NCBI GenBank assembly: GCA_023250155.1 | Contig: JAHFBG010000001.1 | Location: 187,131 to 251,130, forward strand | DNA from: Candidatus Melainabacteria bacterium | GTDB lineage: Bacteria > Cyanobacteriota > Vampirovibrionia > 2-02-FULL-35-15 | Direction: 5' to 3' | Length of the DNA stretch: 64,000 nt | Shown: positions 8,071 through 18,025 of the stretch, in pieces | Layout: each line of letters starts with the position of its first letter | Position numbering within the stretch: the first letter of the stretch is position 1 | The notes under the pieces: generated by a model | What the model was told of the DNA's origin: nothing | Database searches by the model: none | What the model saw: the letters and a program-made list of their open reading frames with translations, nothing else | Made by a program: the position numbers and the translations under genes

Positions 8071-9180
8071 ATGTCCCTACATCTTGTAAAAACAGAAAAC
8101 AATACATCAAATGATTTAGAACAAATTCCAGAATCTATGAATGCATGTCTTTTTTATGGACCATATGATGTAAGACTTGAAAAAGTTAAAACCCCAGAAA
8201 TAACTGAAAATGAACTTCTTGTAAAAATAAAAGCAGCACTTACTTGTGGTACTGATTTAAAGACCTTTCAAAGAGGCCATCCACTTTTAATAAAACAAAT
8301 ACCATCTACATTTGGACATCAGTTTTCAGGAATAGTAGTTAAGGCAGGAAAAAATGTAAAGGATTTTTATCTTGGACAAAAAATCATTGCATTAAATTCT
8401 GCACCTTGCTTTAAATGTCGGTTTTGCATAAAAGAACAATTTAGCTTATGTAAAAATATGAAGTTTTTAAATGGAGCATATGCAGAATATATTGCTGTGC
8501 CTGAAAGCATTGTTCAGCATAATACATATGAAATGCCACCTGATATTAGTTTTGAAGAAGCAGCATCACTTGAAGGCTTGTCTGTTGTCGTGCATGGTGC
8601 TGAAAGATCAGAAATCTCAAGTGACAAAACAGTTTGTGTTATTGGAACTGGTTCTATTGGTCTTATGTTTGTTGCCCTTGCGAAATTAAACAGTGCAAAG
8701 GTTATATCAATTGGTAGAAACGATTATAAGTTGAATGTTGCAAAAGAATTGGGGGCTGATTATACATTTAATACTTCACAGTTAGCTGATTTAAATCAGC
8801 TAGATAAACAAATTAAAGATGTAACAAATGGAATTGGTCCTGATATTGTTATTGAGGCAGTTGGGTTACCAGCTACTTGGGAGTTGGCTACTAAACTTGT
8901 ATGTAGAGGTGGCATAGTAAACTTTTTTGGTGGATGTAAAAAAGGCTCAAAAGTAGAATTTGATACTTATAGATTGCATTATGATGAGCTTAAGCTCATA
9001 GGGGTATTTCATCATACTCCAAAGCATGTTCGAATTGCATTAAATTTATTATCTAATGTCTCCTTTAGGCAAAAAATCTTTGAAAAAATTATTACACATA
9101 CAGTCCCACTTAGGGAATTAGAAAATGCATTTTTAATGCATCAGTCTGGAAATGCAATTCAGGTGGCAGTAAGACCATAA
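8071..9180 (+). CDS. Zinc-dependent medium-chain alcohol/polyol dehydrogenase
   Basis: 369 residues of the MDR superfamily (sorbitol/threonine dehydrogenase branch). The catalytic zinc region reads TCGTDLKTF and GHQFSG. The structural zinc ligands are four Cys in CFKCRFCIKEQFSLC. The NAD(P) fold has GTGSIG. It oxidises an alcohol or polyol, but the substrate cannot be told from sequence. Compared with the usual length of about 345 there are about 25 extra N-terminal residues; the family-like part begins near MNACLFYGPYDV. It appears to be leaderless. A perfect palindrome begins directly after the stop codon. Confidence 0.9.
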   Translation: MSLHLVKTENNTSNDLEQIPESMNACLFYGPYDVRLEKVKTPEITENELLVKIKAALTCGTDLKTFQRGHPLLIKQIPSTFGHQFSGIVVKAGKNVKDFYLGQKIIALNSAPCFKCRFCIKEQFSLCKNMKFLNGAYAEYIAVPESIVQHNTYEMPPDISFEEAASLEGLSVVVHGAERSEISSDKTVCVIGTGSIGLMFVALAKLNSAKVISIGRNDYKLNVAKELGADYTFNTSQLADLNQLDKQIKDVTNGIGPDIVIEAVGLPATWELATKLVCRGGIVNFFGGCKKGSKVEFDTYRLHYDELKLIGVFHHTPKHVRIALNLLSNVSFRQKIFEKIITHTVPLRELENAFLMHQSGNAIQVAVRP

Positions 9181-9208
9181 GTAGGTGTGGGTCGCGACCC
9201 ACACCTAC
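9181..9208. repeat. Perfect 28-bp palindrome
   Basis: Each 14-bp arm reads GTAGGTGTGGGTCG. The element starts at the base after the dehydrogenase stop codon. It shares its GTCGCGAC core with 18026-18051, and its GTGTGGGT arms with the interrupted element at 58706-58775. It could double as a transcription terminator stem, but no U-run follows. Confidence 0.9.
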
Positions 9209-9239
9209 AATGTCATATCTATACGCTAAACGCTAATTA

Positions 9240-9248
9240 TGGTATAAA
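9240..9248 (+). promoter_or_regulatory. Extended -10 promoter (TGGTATAAA)
   Basis: TG-G-TATAAA lies about 24 nt before the ATG at 9273. The predicted transcript would begin near 9255 and carry the AAGAGGTG ribosome binding site. No convincing -35 seen. Confidence 0.45.
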
Positions 9249-9272
9249 TTAATAACGTAAGAGGTGAAAAAA

Positions 9273-9998
9273 ATGCTTTCTAAAAAAATACTAACTAGTT
9301 TAAGTGTACTAATATTAATCATTATAGTTTCTACTACTAATTCTTCAAGAGCACAAGTACCTGCTCCTCAAGCACAGCCACAAGCAGTAACACAACCACA
9401 AGTACCTGCTCCTCAAGTACCTGCTCCTCAAGTACCACAAGTAGTACCAGTAGAACCAAAACCACAAGTCCCTAGTACTGCTCCAGCTAATGTGCCAGCA
9501 GCTGATTCTAAGCAAGCAGATCTTAAAGCACAAAAAACACAAGAAAAAGTAGACGAATGTCCTTGTTTGAAACCTGCTATTGAGGCAGTACAGAAAGCAT
9601 ACAGTTCTCTTGAAGAAGATGAGTGGCCAGGAGCTATAAAAATCTGTAAGGATACAATTGAACTTATTAAAATTCTTTCGAAAACTTGTAAGTGTCCAGA
9701 AGTAGCTTCATATCAAAAAATTACTGAAGCCTTCTTAAAGTATGCTGAAGGTGGAAATCATCTTGATGGTGCTGATGAACCAAATTGTCCATTTGCTTTA
9801 AAGCTTTATACTGATGCAATTGCTTTTTTAAAAGAGTCAACACCAAAAATTACAAATCAAGAAGTAAAAACTAATGCAACAAATATTCAAGAATATGCAG
9901 AAGAAGAATTGCAATTCGTAAAAGATGAATGCCAAAGCCAACCAGCTGCAACCACAAAAGAAAAAACAAAAGGATCTGAATCAAATAAGAAACAATAA
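9273..9998 (+). CDS. Secreted Pro/Gln-rich protein with helical Cys-containing domain
   Basis: About 241 residues. I use the ATG at 9273, which has AAGAGGTG 8 nt upstream, rather than the in-frame GTG at 9264, which overlaps that site. A signal peptide (MLSKKILTSLSVLILIIIV, cleavage near SSRA-Q) is followed by a low-complexity linker of QVPAP-type repeats (residues about 28-75). Then comes an acidic helical domain with paired Cys (ECPCLKPAIE, CKCPE, ECQSQ), whose spacing resembles TPR-like helical hairpins. The 3' end overlaps the next gene by 74 bp in a different frame. Function unknown. Confidence 0.75.
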   Translation: MLSKKILTSLSVLILIIIVSTTNSSRAQVPAPQAQPQAVTQPQVPAPQVPAPQVPQVVPVEPKPQVPSTAPANVPAADSKQADLKAQKTQEKVDECPCLKPAIEAVQKAYSSLEEDEWPGAIKICKDTIELIKILSKTCKCPEVASYQKITEAFLKYAEGGNHLDGADEPNCPFALKLYTDAIAFLKESTPKITNQEVKTNATNIQEYAEEELQFVKDECQSQPAATTKEKTKGSESNKKQ

Positions 9999-11580
9999 TT
10001 TTTCTTTGATTCAAATACTTTTTGGTGTTTTAGCGCTTGCCTTTTATTTACGATTTAAAGGTATTACTTATGGTATGCCATATATGCTTCTACCAGATGA
10101 AGCACATAATATGACAAAGATATTTTACCTTTCAAAGAGTTTTTTAACTTATATTCAGCAAGTAAATTATTTTGATACCACTCAGTTATTTGTTCTTTTC
10201 AATTCAATAATTGCTTATTTTAATACTGGAACGTTTAATACAAGTATTTTGTTAGAGAAAGCAGAATTTTTCCCACAAATTTTATATATACCCCTCAGGT
10301 TCTGTAGTATTTTCTTCGGAGTGGGAGCAGTATTAGTTATTTACTTTATAGGGTTAATCTTTAGTCCGATTGTTGCCATTCTTTCAAGCAGTTTTCTTGC
10401 AGTTTCAGTTTTGCATATTAAGTACTCACAAATATTTTTGCCTTATAGTGGAATGTGTTTTTTTACTTTATTATCTACCTTGTGTCTTTTAAAATCTAAG
10501 ACTACTAATAGTGAGAAATTATTTGTTTTAAGTATTGTATTTTCATTTCTTAGTAGCTCTTTCCATTTAATTGGACTTATTAGTATCATTCCAATATTTC
10601 TTTTTTGTGGTGACTTACTTTCTATTAAAAGACTAAAATCTATTTTTATTATTTACTTTAGTTTATTTTCTTTACTAAATATAAATTTCATCTTTCATTT
10701 TTTTGACTTTATTAGATATTTATTTAAGACTTATATTGATCAATATAATATATTCCCAAGTAGTTCACACTTGCTTTACTTGATATCATTGATTCCTGTT
10801 GGAGTAGGTCCTGTAGTTTATTTAACCTTCTTTTTTCTCTTTAAATATAAAAATGAATATGATAACAATTTACTAAAGATACTTTTTTCAGTGCCCCTTT
10901 TATGTTTAGCATTTATTGGCTTTTTTCATTTAACAGAGGCTTCTTATGGAGTTTTGCTTGTACCTTATATATGTTTAGGTTCAGCATTGGTGTTTGCAGC
11001 ATTGTTTAAAAATAAAGATGAAAAGGCAAGATTTGTTTTTATTTTATTGATTTTATTTGCTTTATGGATTCCATTGAAATATACAATGAGATATAACAAG
11101 CTTCTAAGATTATCAGATACAAGAGTTCTTGCAAGTGAATGGATAAGAGAAAATACAACAGAGAATTATAGAGTGGTTTGGGATAAGCATAGTATTCAGC
11201 TTAATTGGTTTGATGCATACAATAAACATGATTTACTTTCTTTAGGTATAGATAAAGAGTCATTAATAAACAAACAACAATTTACAATAACAAAGAAGTT
11301 TTTAAAACAGAAAAAATGGTTTCAAACTTTAAGGAAAAAAACAGATTATGTTGTAGTAAACTCATTAGATATAAAAAAAGCATTTCATGAAAGTGGACAT
11401 GATTTAGAGAAAAAATACTACAAAAAGATTTTAAAATTGAAACCAATTGTTGTTTTTGATCCAAACTATATTCAGGCAAAGCTAAATAGAAAATGCACTC
11501 TTGAAGAACTATACTCACCATTGAAAACTCTCTGGAAAAGAGAAAGAATGGGACCTGTGGTAAAGATCTATGAGTTATAA
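9925..11580 (+). CDS. Polytopic membrane glycosyltransferase-like protein (GT39/ArnT-like)
   Basis: 551 residues with about ten hydrophobic segments in the first 400, and a soluble C-terminal domain of about 150. The first membrane segment is followed by LRFKGITYGMPYMLLPDEAH. This matches the first external loop of the GT39/PMT superfamily, where the acidic residues help catalysis. Such enzymes transfer sugars from lipid carriers on the outer face of the membrane. Acceptor and donor are unknown. The start is uncertain: the ATG at 9925 lies inside the preceding gene, and the first membrane segment begins only at about residue 25, so a TTG at 10007 is an alternative. Probably co-transcribed with 9273-9998. 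Confidence 0.7.
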   Translation: MNAKANQLQPQKKKQKDLNQIRNNNFSLIQILFGVLALAFYLRFKGITYGMPYMLLPDEAHNMTKIFYLSKSFLTYIQQVNYFDTTQLFVLFNSIIAYFNTGTFNTSILLEKAEFFPQILYIPLRFCSIFFGVGAVLVIYFIGLIFSPIVAILSSSFLAVSVLHIKYSQIFLPYSGMCFFTLLSTLCLLKSKTTNSEKLFVLSIVFSFLSSSFHLIGLISIIPIFLFCGDLLSIKRLKSIFIIYFSLFSLLNINFIFHFFDFIRYLFKTYIDQYNIFPSSSHLLYLISLIPVGVGPVVYLTFFFLFKYKNEYDNNLLKILFSVPLLCLAFIGFFHLTEASYGVLLVPYICLGSALVFAALFKNKDEKARFVFILLILFALWIPLKYTMRYNKLLRLSDTRVLASEWIRENTTENYRVVWDKHSIQLNWFDAYNKHDLLSLGIDKESLINKQQFTITKKFLKQKKWFQTLRKKTDYVVVNSLDIKKAFHESGHDLEKKYYKKILKLKPIVVFDPNYIQAKLNRKCTLEELYSPLKTLWKRERMGPVVKIYEL

Positions 11581-11699
11581 ATATACCAAAGATATAATGT
11601 TCTAATTTCTACAATAAAACTATCTCTTAATCATAAGTTAATTTATCTCTTGTATGATTCCTACACTCTAAAGCTTAGTATAAAAATTGTGAGGAATAA

Positions 11700-12194
11700 A
11701 TGTCTGATGTAGGCATATCTAGATTATTTCAACAAACAGGTCAGAGAATACAAGATGTTGCACAAAGAGTAACACCTTTTCTTCCAAAATCTATAAGCTC
11801 ATCCAGGGGTGTAGATCCATCTGGAGATGTTTTTACCTCAGCACCAATTAGAGACATGTTGCAAAGAGTATTTTCTGAGCCACCTAGAACTGAACGTGAA
11901 AAAATAACTAGATTATTAAACCTCTTAAGTACAGGAAGTCCTGAAGAAAAAAAAAGAGCTGCGGAATTATTAGGTGGAATAACCGATCCACCTCAGGAAA
12001 TGATTGAAGCTTTGGCTGGTGCACTAGGAAATAATAATGAAGGTGTAAGAAAAGCAGTAACAGAAGCATTAAATAAAATAGGTTATGGACCAAGAGAAAC
12101 CATTGAAGTTTTAACTACTATGTTGAAAAGCCCTGATGACAATGTTAGAAAATTAGCACAAGATGCATTAGGATTGATTAATAGAAATACTTAG
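11700..12194 (+). CDS. Small HEAT-repeat protein with LFxQT N-terminal signature
   Basis: 164 residues. Residues about 65-164 form two to three HEAT-type helical repeats (SPEEKKRAAELLGGITDPP, NEGVRKAVTEALNKIG, DDNVRKLAQDALGLI), a protein-interaction scaffold. The first 35 residues (MSDVGISRLFQQTGQRIQDV) closely match the start of the next small gene at 12314. A GAGGA site precedes the ATG. No signal peptide. Role unknown; the shared N-terminus suggests a common docking or targeting element. Confidence 0.75.
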   Translation: MSDVGISRLFQQTGQRIQDVAQRVTPFLPKSISSSRGVDPSGDVFTSAPIRDMLQRVFSEPPRTEREKITRLLNLLSTGSPEEKKRAAELLGGITDPPQEMIEALAGALGNNNEGVRKAVTEALNKIGYGPRETIEVLTTMLKSPDDNVRKLAQDALGLINRNT

Positions 12195-12313
12195 GGTTAT
12201 CATTTAATTAAGGCTTTAATACTTTAAGAAAAATTAATTTATTAGCTCTTGCTTTTCTATGCCCTGATATGTATAAGCTTGTATTGGGCACAATATTAGA
12301 AGAGAGATAAACA

Positions 12314-12517
12314 ATGACAGACATAAGCCTATCGAATTTGTTTAAACAAACTACTGAGACAATAGAAAAAACAGCAAGAAAAACATTACCATTTTTACCA
12401 CCAAAAAACAAAGAATTAAAAACAGATGAATTTACACCTAATCTAACTCCTCCTTCAAAGCCTTCTCTTCCAACCCTTCCTCCACCTATTGATTTTGACT
12501 TTGGTAGTGGTCTTTAA
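12314..12517 (+). CDS. Small protein with the same LFxQT N-terminus and a Pro-rich tail
   Basis: 67 residues. The start (MTDISLSNLFKQTTETIEKT) aligns with the N-terminus of the HEAT protein just upstream: M-[ST]-D, S-x-LF-[QK]-QT and PFLP at the same spacing. The remainder is a Pro-rich tail (PPSKPSLPTLPPP) ending in DFDFGSGL. AGAAGAGAG precedes the ATG by about 9 nt. No known family. Confidence 0.65.
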   Translation: MTDISLSNLFKQTTETIEKTARKTLPFLPPKNKELKTDEFTPNLTPPSKPSLPTLPPPIDFDFGSGL

Positions 12518-12602
12518 GCTACTTGGGTACCACTAATGACGAAATTAATAATATTCCAGCTTGGATTTTATACATTAACCCAAAAATTTTTCTGAAGGTA
12601 TA

Positions 12603-13868
12603 ATGTTTCCTATGGAAACAACCACTAATAACACACTTCTACAACTCCAAAATGCAAAACTTGCATCAAGAAAACTAGCTAAAGCAACATTTGATAAAAA
12701 AAATCAAGTACTTGAACTCATAGCACATGAATTGCTTAGTTCTAAAGATCTTATTCTTAGTGCCAATGAAAAAGATATAGAATTAGGACAAAAAAATAAT
12801 CTCTCAGTTGCTCTTTTAGATAGGCTTTTGATAAATGAGAAAAGATTAAATGGAATGGCTCAGGGTATTCATAAAGTGATCGCACAAGATGATCCTTGTG
12901 GAAAGATCTTATCTTCTTGGAAGCACCCTACAGGAATGAGCATTCAAAAAATCACAGTACCACTTGGGGTGATTTGTGTAATATATGAAGCAAGACCAAA
13001 TGTCACTACTGATGCAGTAGCTTTAGCTATAAAATCAGGAAATGCAATTATATTACGTGGTAGTCAGCATGCACTTCATACAAACCAAGCTATTGTAAAT
13101 GTGATTCACAATGCATTGCACAAATCATCATTGAATAAAGATATTGTTCAATTTATTTCAAATAAAGAAAGAGAAGAAACGATTAAAATCTTAGAAGCAG
13201 TTAATTATGTAGATTTAGTGATTCCACGTGGTGGTGAAGACTTAAAAAACTTTGTTTTAAAATATTCAAAAATCCCAGTAATTGGGGCAGGTGGTGGAAC
13301 GTGTCATTTGTTTATAGATGAAACAGCCAGTGAGGATATGGCATTAAACATTGCAGTAAATGCAAAGACTCAAAGACCTGGTGTTTGTAATGCTATTGAA
13401 ACTATTCTTATACATAAAAATATTGCAGGTACTATACTGCCAAATCTAGAAAAAGTTTTAAAAGAGAAAAATGTAGAGTTAATAGGCTGTGATAAAACAC
13501 AAAAAATTATAAGCGTAAAACCAGCTAGTGAAGAAGATTGGCATAAAGAATATCTAGACTTAAAAGTCTCCATTAAAATAATTGATTCATTAAATGATGC
13601 TATAGATCATATAAACAAATATGGAACTAAGCATTCTGAGGCTATAATCACCCAGGATAAAAACAATGCAAAAACATTTCAAGAAGAAGTAGATGCTGCT
13701 TGTGTTTATGTGAATGCAAGCACAAGATTTACTGATGGTGAAGAGTTTGGTTTTGGATCTGAAATTGGAATATCTACACAGAAACTCCATGCACGTGGTC
13801 CTATTGCACTAAATGAGCTTGTTACTTATAAGTATTTAATAGATGGAGAAGGTCAGGTCAGGAAGTAG
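12603..13868 (+). CDS. proA: Gamma-glutamyl phosphate reductase
   Basis: ProA reduces gamma-glutamyl phosphate with NADPH to glutamate semialdehyde, the second step of proline synthesis. The 421 residues match the family length. Seen: the catalytic Cys in TQRPGVCNAIET (about residue 262), IYEARPNVTTDAVALAIKSG, and the C-terminal FGFGSEIGISTQKLHARGP. An AAGG site lies about 6 nt before the ATG at 12603; an in-frame ATG at 12612 is also possible. proB is not next to it. It converges with the permease gene, only 8 bp apart. Confidence 0.97.
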   Translation: MFPMETTTNNTLLQLQNAKLASRKLAKATFDKKNQVLELIAHELLSSKDLILSANEKDIELGQKNNLSVALLDRLLINEKRLNGMAQGIHKVIAQDDPCGKILSSWKHPTGMSIQKITVPLGVICVIYEARPNVTTDAVALAIKSGNAIILRGSQHALHTNQAIVNVIHNALHKSSLNKDIVQFISNKEREETIKILEAVNYVDLVIPRGGEDLKNFVLKYSKIPVIGAGGGTCHLFIDETASEDMALNIAVNAKTQRPGVCNAIETILIHKNIAGTILPNLEKVLKEKNVELIGCDKTQKIISVKPASEEDWHKEYLDLKVSIKIIDSLNDAIDHINKYGTKHSEAIITQDKNNAKTFQEEVDAACVYVNASTRFTDGEEFGFGSEIGISTQKLHARGPIALNELVTYKYLIDGEGQVRK

Positions 13869-13876
13869 CTCTTAAA

Positions 13877-14746
13877 TTATCTAATTACTAAATTTATGAT
13901 AAGTCCCATTGTTCCACATACTAAGATTGATATTCCTAAATAAACAGAGGCTTTTTTAAGACCAAGCCATTTTTGATAAATAAAGAAACTGGTTAAATTA
14001 ACTCCTCCTGAAGCAGTCATAAATGCAAGAGTACTGCCTAAGCTTGCACCCTTTTCAAGAAGTATTTTAGTAATAGGAATATCAGCTCCAGCACAAAAGT
14101 AAAATGGAAACTCGCTAAGTATAAGTAAAAAAGGACTCATAACGTTTTGAGCGCCACTATATTTTAAAACAAAATCTTCACTTATAAACATGGTTATAAG
14201 TGATGCAAAAATTATTGATATTAAAATCCAGGGTCCAAAGGAAAGCATTAAACCAAGAAATTCACGAGAGATTTTTTTTATAAGCTCTTTTTTGCCATTA
14301 CATTCGTGTTTATGTGTCGTACTGCTTGTAGGTGTTAACTGAGGCTTGAATAATAATACAAATAAATATGAAACAATAATTCCAAAAATAATTGCAAAAA
14401 CTAACCTTAAAAATGTAATTTTTAAACCTAATACTAAAGTAAGAATAATTGAGGTTATGCTGCTTGCATTTCCAGCGGTTAAGAAAGAAACTACAATTAA
14501 CCATGGCACTCCTTTTTTTTGAAGCTTACTAGCAAGTGGTATCATTCCACAAGTACAAAGTGGTATTAGAGCCCCTATAGCACTTGCAATTAAAACAGAA
14601 ATAAAGTTATTAGTGCTTAATGCTTTATCAAAGAACTTTTCAGGAATGATTTCTGTAAGAACTGCTGATATAAATATTGCAAGTAAAAATGAAGGAATAA
14701 TACACATGCTATGTTCTATACTAATGTTAATAAATTCATTCAACAT
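13877..14746 (-). CDS. YraQ/ArsP-type permease (DUF318)
   Basis: 289 residues with eight or so membrane segments. The diagnostic motif is ALIPLCTCGMIPLASKL followed by SFLTAGNASS, typical of the PF03773 permeases (YraQ, ArsP, SO_0444). These are linked to export of organoarsenicals or metal ions through paired Cys. A central hydrophilic loop contains HKHECN, which could bind metal. The substrate cannot be decided here; no metal regulator lies next to it. The start at 14746 gives a membrane-proximal amphipathic N-terminus as in the family. Confidence 0.85.
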   Translation of the reverse strand: MLNEFINISIEHSMCIIPSFLLAIFISAVLTEIIPEKFFDKALSTNNFISVLIASAIGALIPLCTCGMIPLASKLQKKGVPWLIVVSFLTAGNASSITSIILTLVLGLKITFLRLVFAIIFGIIVSYLFVLLFKPQLTPTSSTTHKHECNGKKELIKKISREFLGLMLSFGPWILISIIFASLITMFISEDFVLKYSGAQNVMSPFLLILSEFPFYFCAGADIPITKILLEKGASLGSTLAFMTASGGVNLTSFFIYQKWLGLKKASVYLGISILVCGTMGLIINLVIR

Positions 14747-14797
14747 AACTAAGCTATGAGTTTAGAATATTTTAATAATTGTTCCTTATTTGTAACT

Positions 14798-14888
14798 TAG
14801 CGTATAGCGTATAGCGTTTAGTAGAACAATTAGGACCTAGAATTGTTCTATGTTCTTGTTCTACCTATACGCTAAACGCTATATGCTA
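14798..14888. repeat. Second AGCGTATAGCGTTTAG-type inverted-repeat element
   Basis: Arms at 14798-14821 and 14865-14888 pair imperfectly. Nested inside is AGAACAATT...AATTGTTCT. Same architecture as 7968-8060. It fills much of the 219-bp gap between the divergent permease and fusA. Confidence 0.75.
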
Positions 14889-14965
14889 TATCTAGTACTT
14901 GCAAAAACATCACTATATAGCTTATCCTATATAAGTTACATAATTGTGAAACCAAGGAGATAAAA

Positions 14966-17044
14966 ATGCCACGTACGATACCATTATCAGAATTTAGAAA
15001 TATGGGAATTGCTGCACATATTGATGCAGGAAAAACAACCACTACAGAAAGAGTTCTTTTTTATTCAGGTCTTATTCATAAGATGGGCGAAGTTCACGAT
15101 GGAACCACAATTACAGATTTTATGGAACAAGAAAAAGAAAGAGGCATTACAATTACTGCAGCAGCTATTTCTACAAAGTGGAAAGACAAATATATAAATT
15201 TAATTGATACACCTGGGCACGTTGACTTTACTGTTGAAGTTGAACGATCCATGAGGGTTTTAGATGGTGTTGTAATTGTTTTATGTGGTGTAGGTGGAGT
15301 TCAGCCACAAACAAAAACAGTTTGGAAGCAAGCAAATAGATACAAGGTTCCAAGAATTATATTTGTAAACAAGATGGATAGAGTTGGAGCTGATTTTTAT
15401 AAAGTTTTAGGACAAATAAAAGATGATATGCGTGTTAATGCTCATCCTATTCAGCTTCCTATAGGTGCTGAAGATCAATTGAAAGGATTAATAGACCTTA
15501 TTGAAATGAAGGCACATATATATGCAGATGATGATCCAAAAGGACAAAGAATCCAAATAATTGATGTACCTCAAGATATGCTGGAAAAAGCTAAGCAATA
15601 CAGAGAGAAATTAGTAGAAGCTATTGTAGAAACTAATGATGAGCTAATGAGCAAATACTTAGAAGGAAAAGAAGTTACAGTCCCTGAGTTAAAGAAAGCT
15701 CTTCATGATGCTACATGCAGCCTAAAGATTGTTCCATTTACTTGTGGTTCAGCCTTTAAGAACAAAGGTGTACAGCTTTTACTTGATGCAGTGGTAGATT
15801 ATCTGCCTGCACCAGATGAAGTTGAATCAATAAAAGGTTGGCTAAAAAATGGTGAACCTACTGAGCGAAAAGCAGATGATAATGAGCCTTTTAGTGCACT
15901 TGCATTCAAGATCATGACAGACCCATTTGTAGGACGTTTGACATTTCTGCGTGTTTATAGTGGATGTCTTAAGTCAGGTAGTTATGTTTATAATGCAACA
16001 AAAGACAGAAAAGAAAGAATTAGTAGACTGGTGAAACTTCAAGCTGATGAAAGAACTGAAGTTAGTGAAGTTTATGCTGGTGATATATGTGCTGTTGTGG
16101 GATTAAAAGATACTGGTACTGGCGATACATTATGTGATGAAGACCATCCAATAATTCTTGAATCCATGTATTTTCCTGATCCTGTTATTTCAATTGCAAT
16201 TGAACCTAAGACAAAAGCAGATCAAGAAAAAATTGGAATTTCACTTCAAAAACTTGCTGAAGAAGATCCTACATTTAAAATTAGAGTTGATCAAGAAACA
16301 AGTCAAACCATTATTTCTGGTATGGGTGAACTTCACTTAGAAATTCTTGTAGACAGATTGCTTCGAGAGTTTAAAGTAGAAGCAAATGTTGGTAGACCAC
16401 AAGTAGCATATAGAGAAACAGTCAAAGGGAAAGTAACACAAGAAGGGAAATATATAAGACAGTCTGGTGGTCGTGGTCAGTATGGCCATTGTGTTATTGA
16501 TATAGAACCTTTACCCCCAGGAAGCGGATTTGAGTTTGTCAATAAAATTGTCGGTGGTATTGTTCCAAAAGAATATATACCAGCTATTGAAAAAGGTATA
16601 AAAGAAGCTATGGTTGGTGGGGTGCTTGCTGGATATCCTATTATTGATCTTCGAATAACACTTCATGATGGTAGTTTCCATGAAGTTGACTCATCAGATA
16701 TGGCTTTTCAAATAGCAGGCTCAATGGCTTTAAAAGAAGGTTTCATGAAATCAAAACCAATCTTACTTGAACCTATTATGAATCTTGAAATTGAAGTTCC
16801 TGAAGCATATATGGGAGATGTAATTGGAGATATATCAAGTAGAAGAGGACGTATTGAAGGAATGGTAACTGAGCTCGGGGTTTCAAAAGTTCGCGGAAAA
16901 GTTGCACTTTCAGAAATGTTTGGTTATGCTACTGATATTAGAAATAGAACTAAAGGACAAGGTACTTTCACTATGGAATTTTCTTGCTATGAAGAAGTGC
17001 CAGCTAGTGTGGCTGAACCAATCATCACAGGAAGAAAAAAATAA
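14966..17044 (+). CDS. fusA: Elongation factor G
   Basis: The translational GTPase that drives ribosomal translocation and, with RRF, recycling. The full 692 residues are present: [18 protein letters not shown] (G1), [14 protein letters not shown] (switch), DTPGH (G3), [10 protein letters not shown] (G4), then domains II-V with [11 protein letters not shown] and a family-type C-terminus ([20 protein letters not shown]). A strong AAGGAG lies 7 nt before the ATG. It stands alone, not in the usual rpsL-rpsG-fusA-tuf cluster, so it may be a paralogue or a dispersed str operon. Confidence 0.96.
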   Translation: MPRTIPLSEFRNMGIAAHIDAGKTTTTERVLFYSGLIHKMGEVHDGTTITDFMEQEKERGITITAAAISTKWKDKYINLIDTPGHVDFTVEVERSMRVLDGVVIVLCGVGGVQPQTKTVWKQANRYKVPRIIFVNKMDRVGADFYKVLGQIKDDMRVNAHPIQLPIGAEDQLKGLIDLIEMKAHIYADDDPKGQRIQIIDVPQDMLEKAKQYREKLVEAIVETNDELMSKYLEGKEVTVPELKKALHDATCSLKIVPFTCGSAFKNKGVQLLLDAVVDYLPAPDEVESIKGWLKNGEPTERKADDNEPFSALAFKIMTDPFVGRLTFLRVYSGCLKSGSYVYNATKDRKERISRLVKLQADERTEVSEVYAGDICAVVGLKDTGTGDTLCDEDHPIILESMYFPDPVISIAIEPKTKADQEKIGISLQKLAEEDPTFKIRVDQETSQTIISGMGELHLEILVDRLLREFKVEANVGRPQVAYRETVKGKVTQEGKYIRQSGGRGQYGHCVIDIEPLPPGSGFEFVNKIVGGIVPKEYIPAIEKGIKEAMVGGVLAGYPIIDLRITLHDGSFHEVDSSDMAFQIAGSMALKEGFMKSKPILLEPIMNLEIEVPEAYMGDVIGDISSRRGRIEGMVTELGVSKVRGKVALSEMFGYATDIRNRTKGQGTFTMEFSCYEEVPASVAEPIITGRKK

Positions 17045-17264
17045 CAATTAGTAAAAACTGTATTACGCGTCTTTAAAATTCTTACACAATGCATACTTCA
17101 TATTGTTTTAAATAGAAGATTGATATGATTTTATTTTTTGTTAATTCATACAAATAACAAAGAACTAAAGCTTTGTAAGATTATAAACAGTTGTATTACT
17201 TTCCTTTAATAATATAGTGTGCTTTTATTAAAATGTAGTACAATAAGAAACAAGTTAAACAGTT

Positions 17265-17948
17265 ATGAGTAAAAAAGTACTAGTCGTAGACGATGACGAT
17301 AGCATAGTAATACAATTACAAAATGCATTGTCTAAAAATGGGTATACACTCATTTCATCTAAGAGTGGAAAAGAAGGACTTGAATTAGCACTTAAAGAAA
17401 AGCCAGATTTAGTTATTCTAGAAGTTACCATACCAGAATTAGATGGATTTTCTATTTGTAAGTCATTACGTTCAGAAGGTTTTACCAATCCCATTATCTT
17501 TTTAACAAGTAAGATTTCTGAAATTGATGCTGTCATTGGTCTTGAGTTAGGTGCACAGGATTATATTAGAAAACCATTACCATTAAAAGAACTATTAACA
17601 AGGGTAGAAGTGCACTTAAAGAAAAATTATAATGAACCAAATAAAAAAATCACGATTGAAGATTTAGAAATAGATTTAGAAAGAAGAAAAGTAAAACATA
17701 AGGGAATAGTAAAAGAGCTTACTCACAAAGAGTTTCAGTTACTATATGCACTTGCACAAAGCCCAAATAAAGTCTTTTCACGAAATGAACTTTTGACAAA
17801 TGTTTGGGGCTGGGCTCAATGTGGTCAAACAAGAACAGTAGATATTCATGTAGGTTATCTTAGAAAGAAGTTTGAAGACAATCCACGCAAGCCAAGATTA
17901 TTCCAAACCATTAGAGGTGTTGGGTATACACTAAATACAGAATCGTAA
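17265..17948 (+). CDS. OmpR/PhoB-type response regulator with Glu at the phosphoacceptor site
   Basis: A receiver domain (1-115) plus a winged-helix DNA-binding domain (about 130-225, ending in RTVDIHVGYLRKKFEDN and RGVGYTL). The acidic pocket (VVDDDDS, Asp9-12), Thr81 and Lys103 are in place. The position that should be the phosphorylated Asp is Glu53 (VILEVTIPELDG). In NtrC and other regulators Asp-to-Glu mimics phosphorylation, so this protein may be constitutively active or controlled otherwise. No sensor kinase lies nearby. A TACAAT about 20 nt before the ATG is a possible -10; no clear ribosome binding site. Confidence 0.9.
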   Translation: MSKKVLVVDDDDSIVIQLQNALSKNGYTLISSKSGKEGLELALKEKPDLVILEVTIPELDGFSICKSLRSEGFTNPIIFLTSKISEIDAVIGLELGAQDYIRKPLPLKELLTRVEVHLKKNYNEPNKKITIEDLEIDLERRKVKHKGIVKELTHKEFQLLYALAQSPNKVFSRNELLTNVWGWAQCGQTRTVDIHVGYLRKKFEDNPRKPRLFQTIRGVGYTLNTES

Positions 17949-18025
17949 TAGTAATTTCAAGAATTAAATAAACTTTAAAATTTTTAAGTAGATTGCATCT
18001 TATTGATATACTCAAGACGTTTTTA

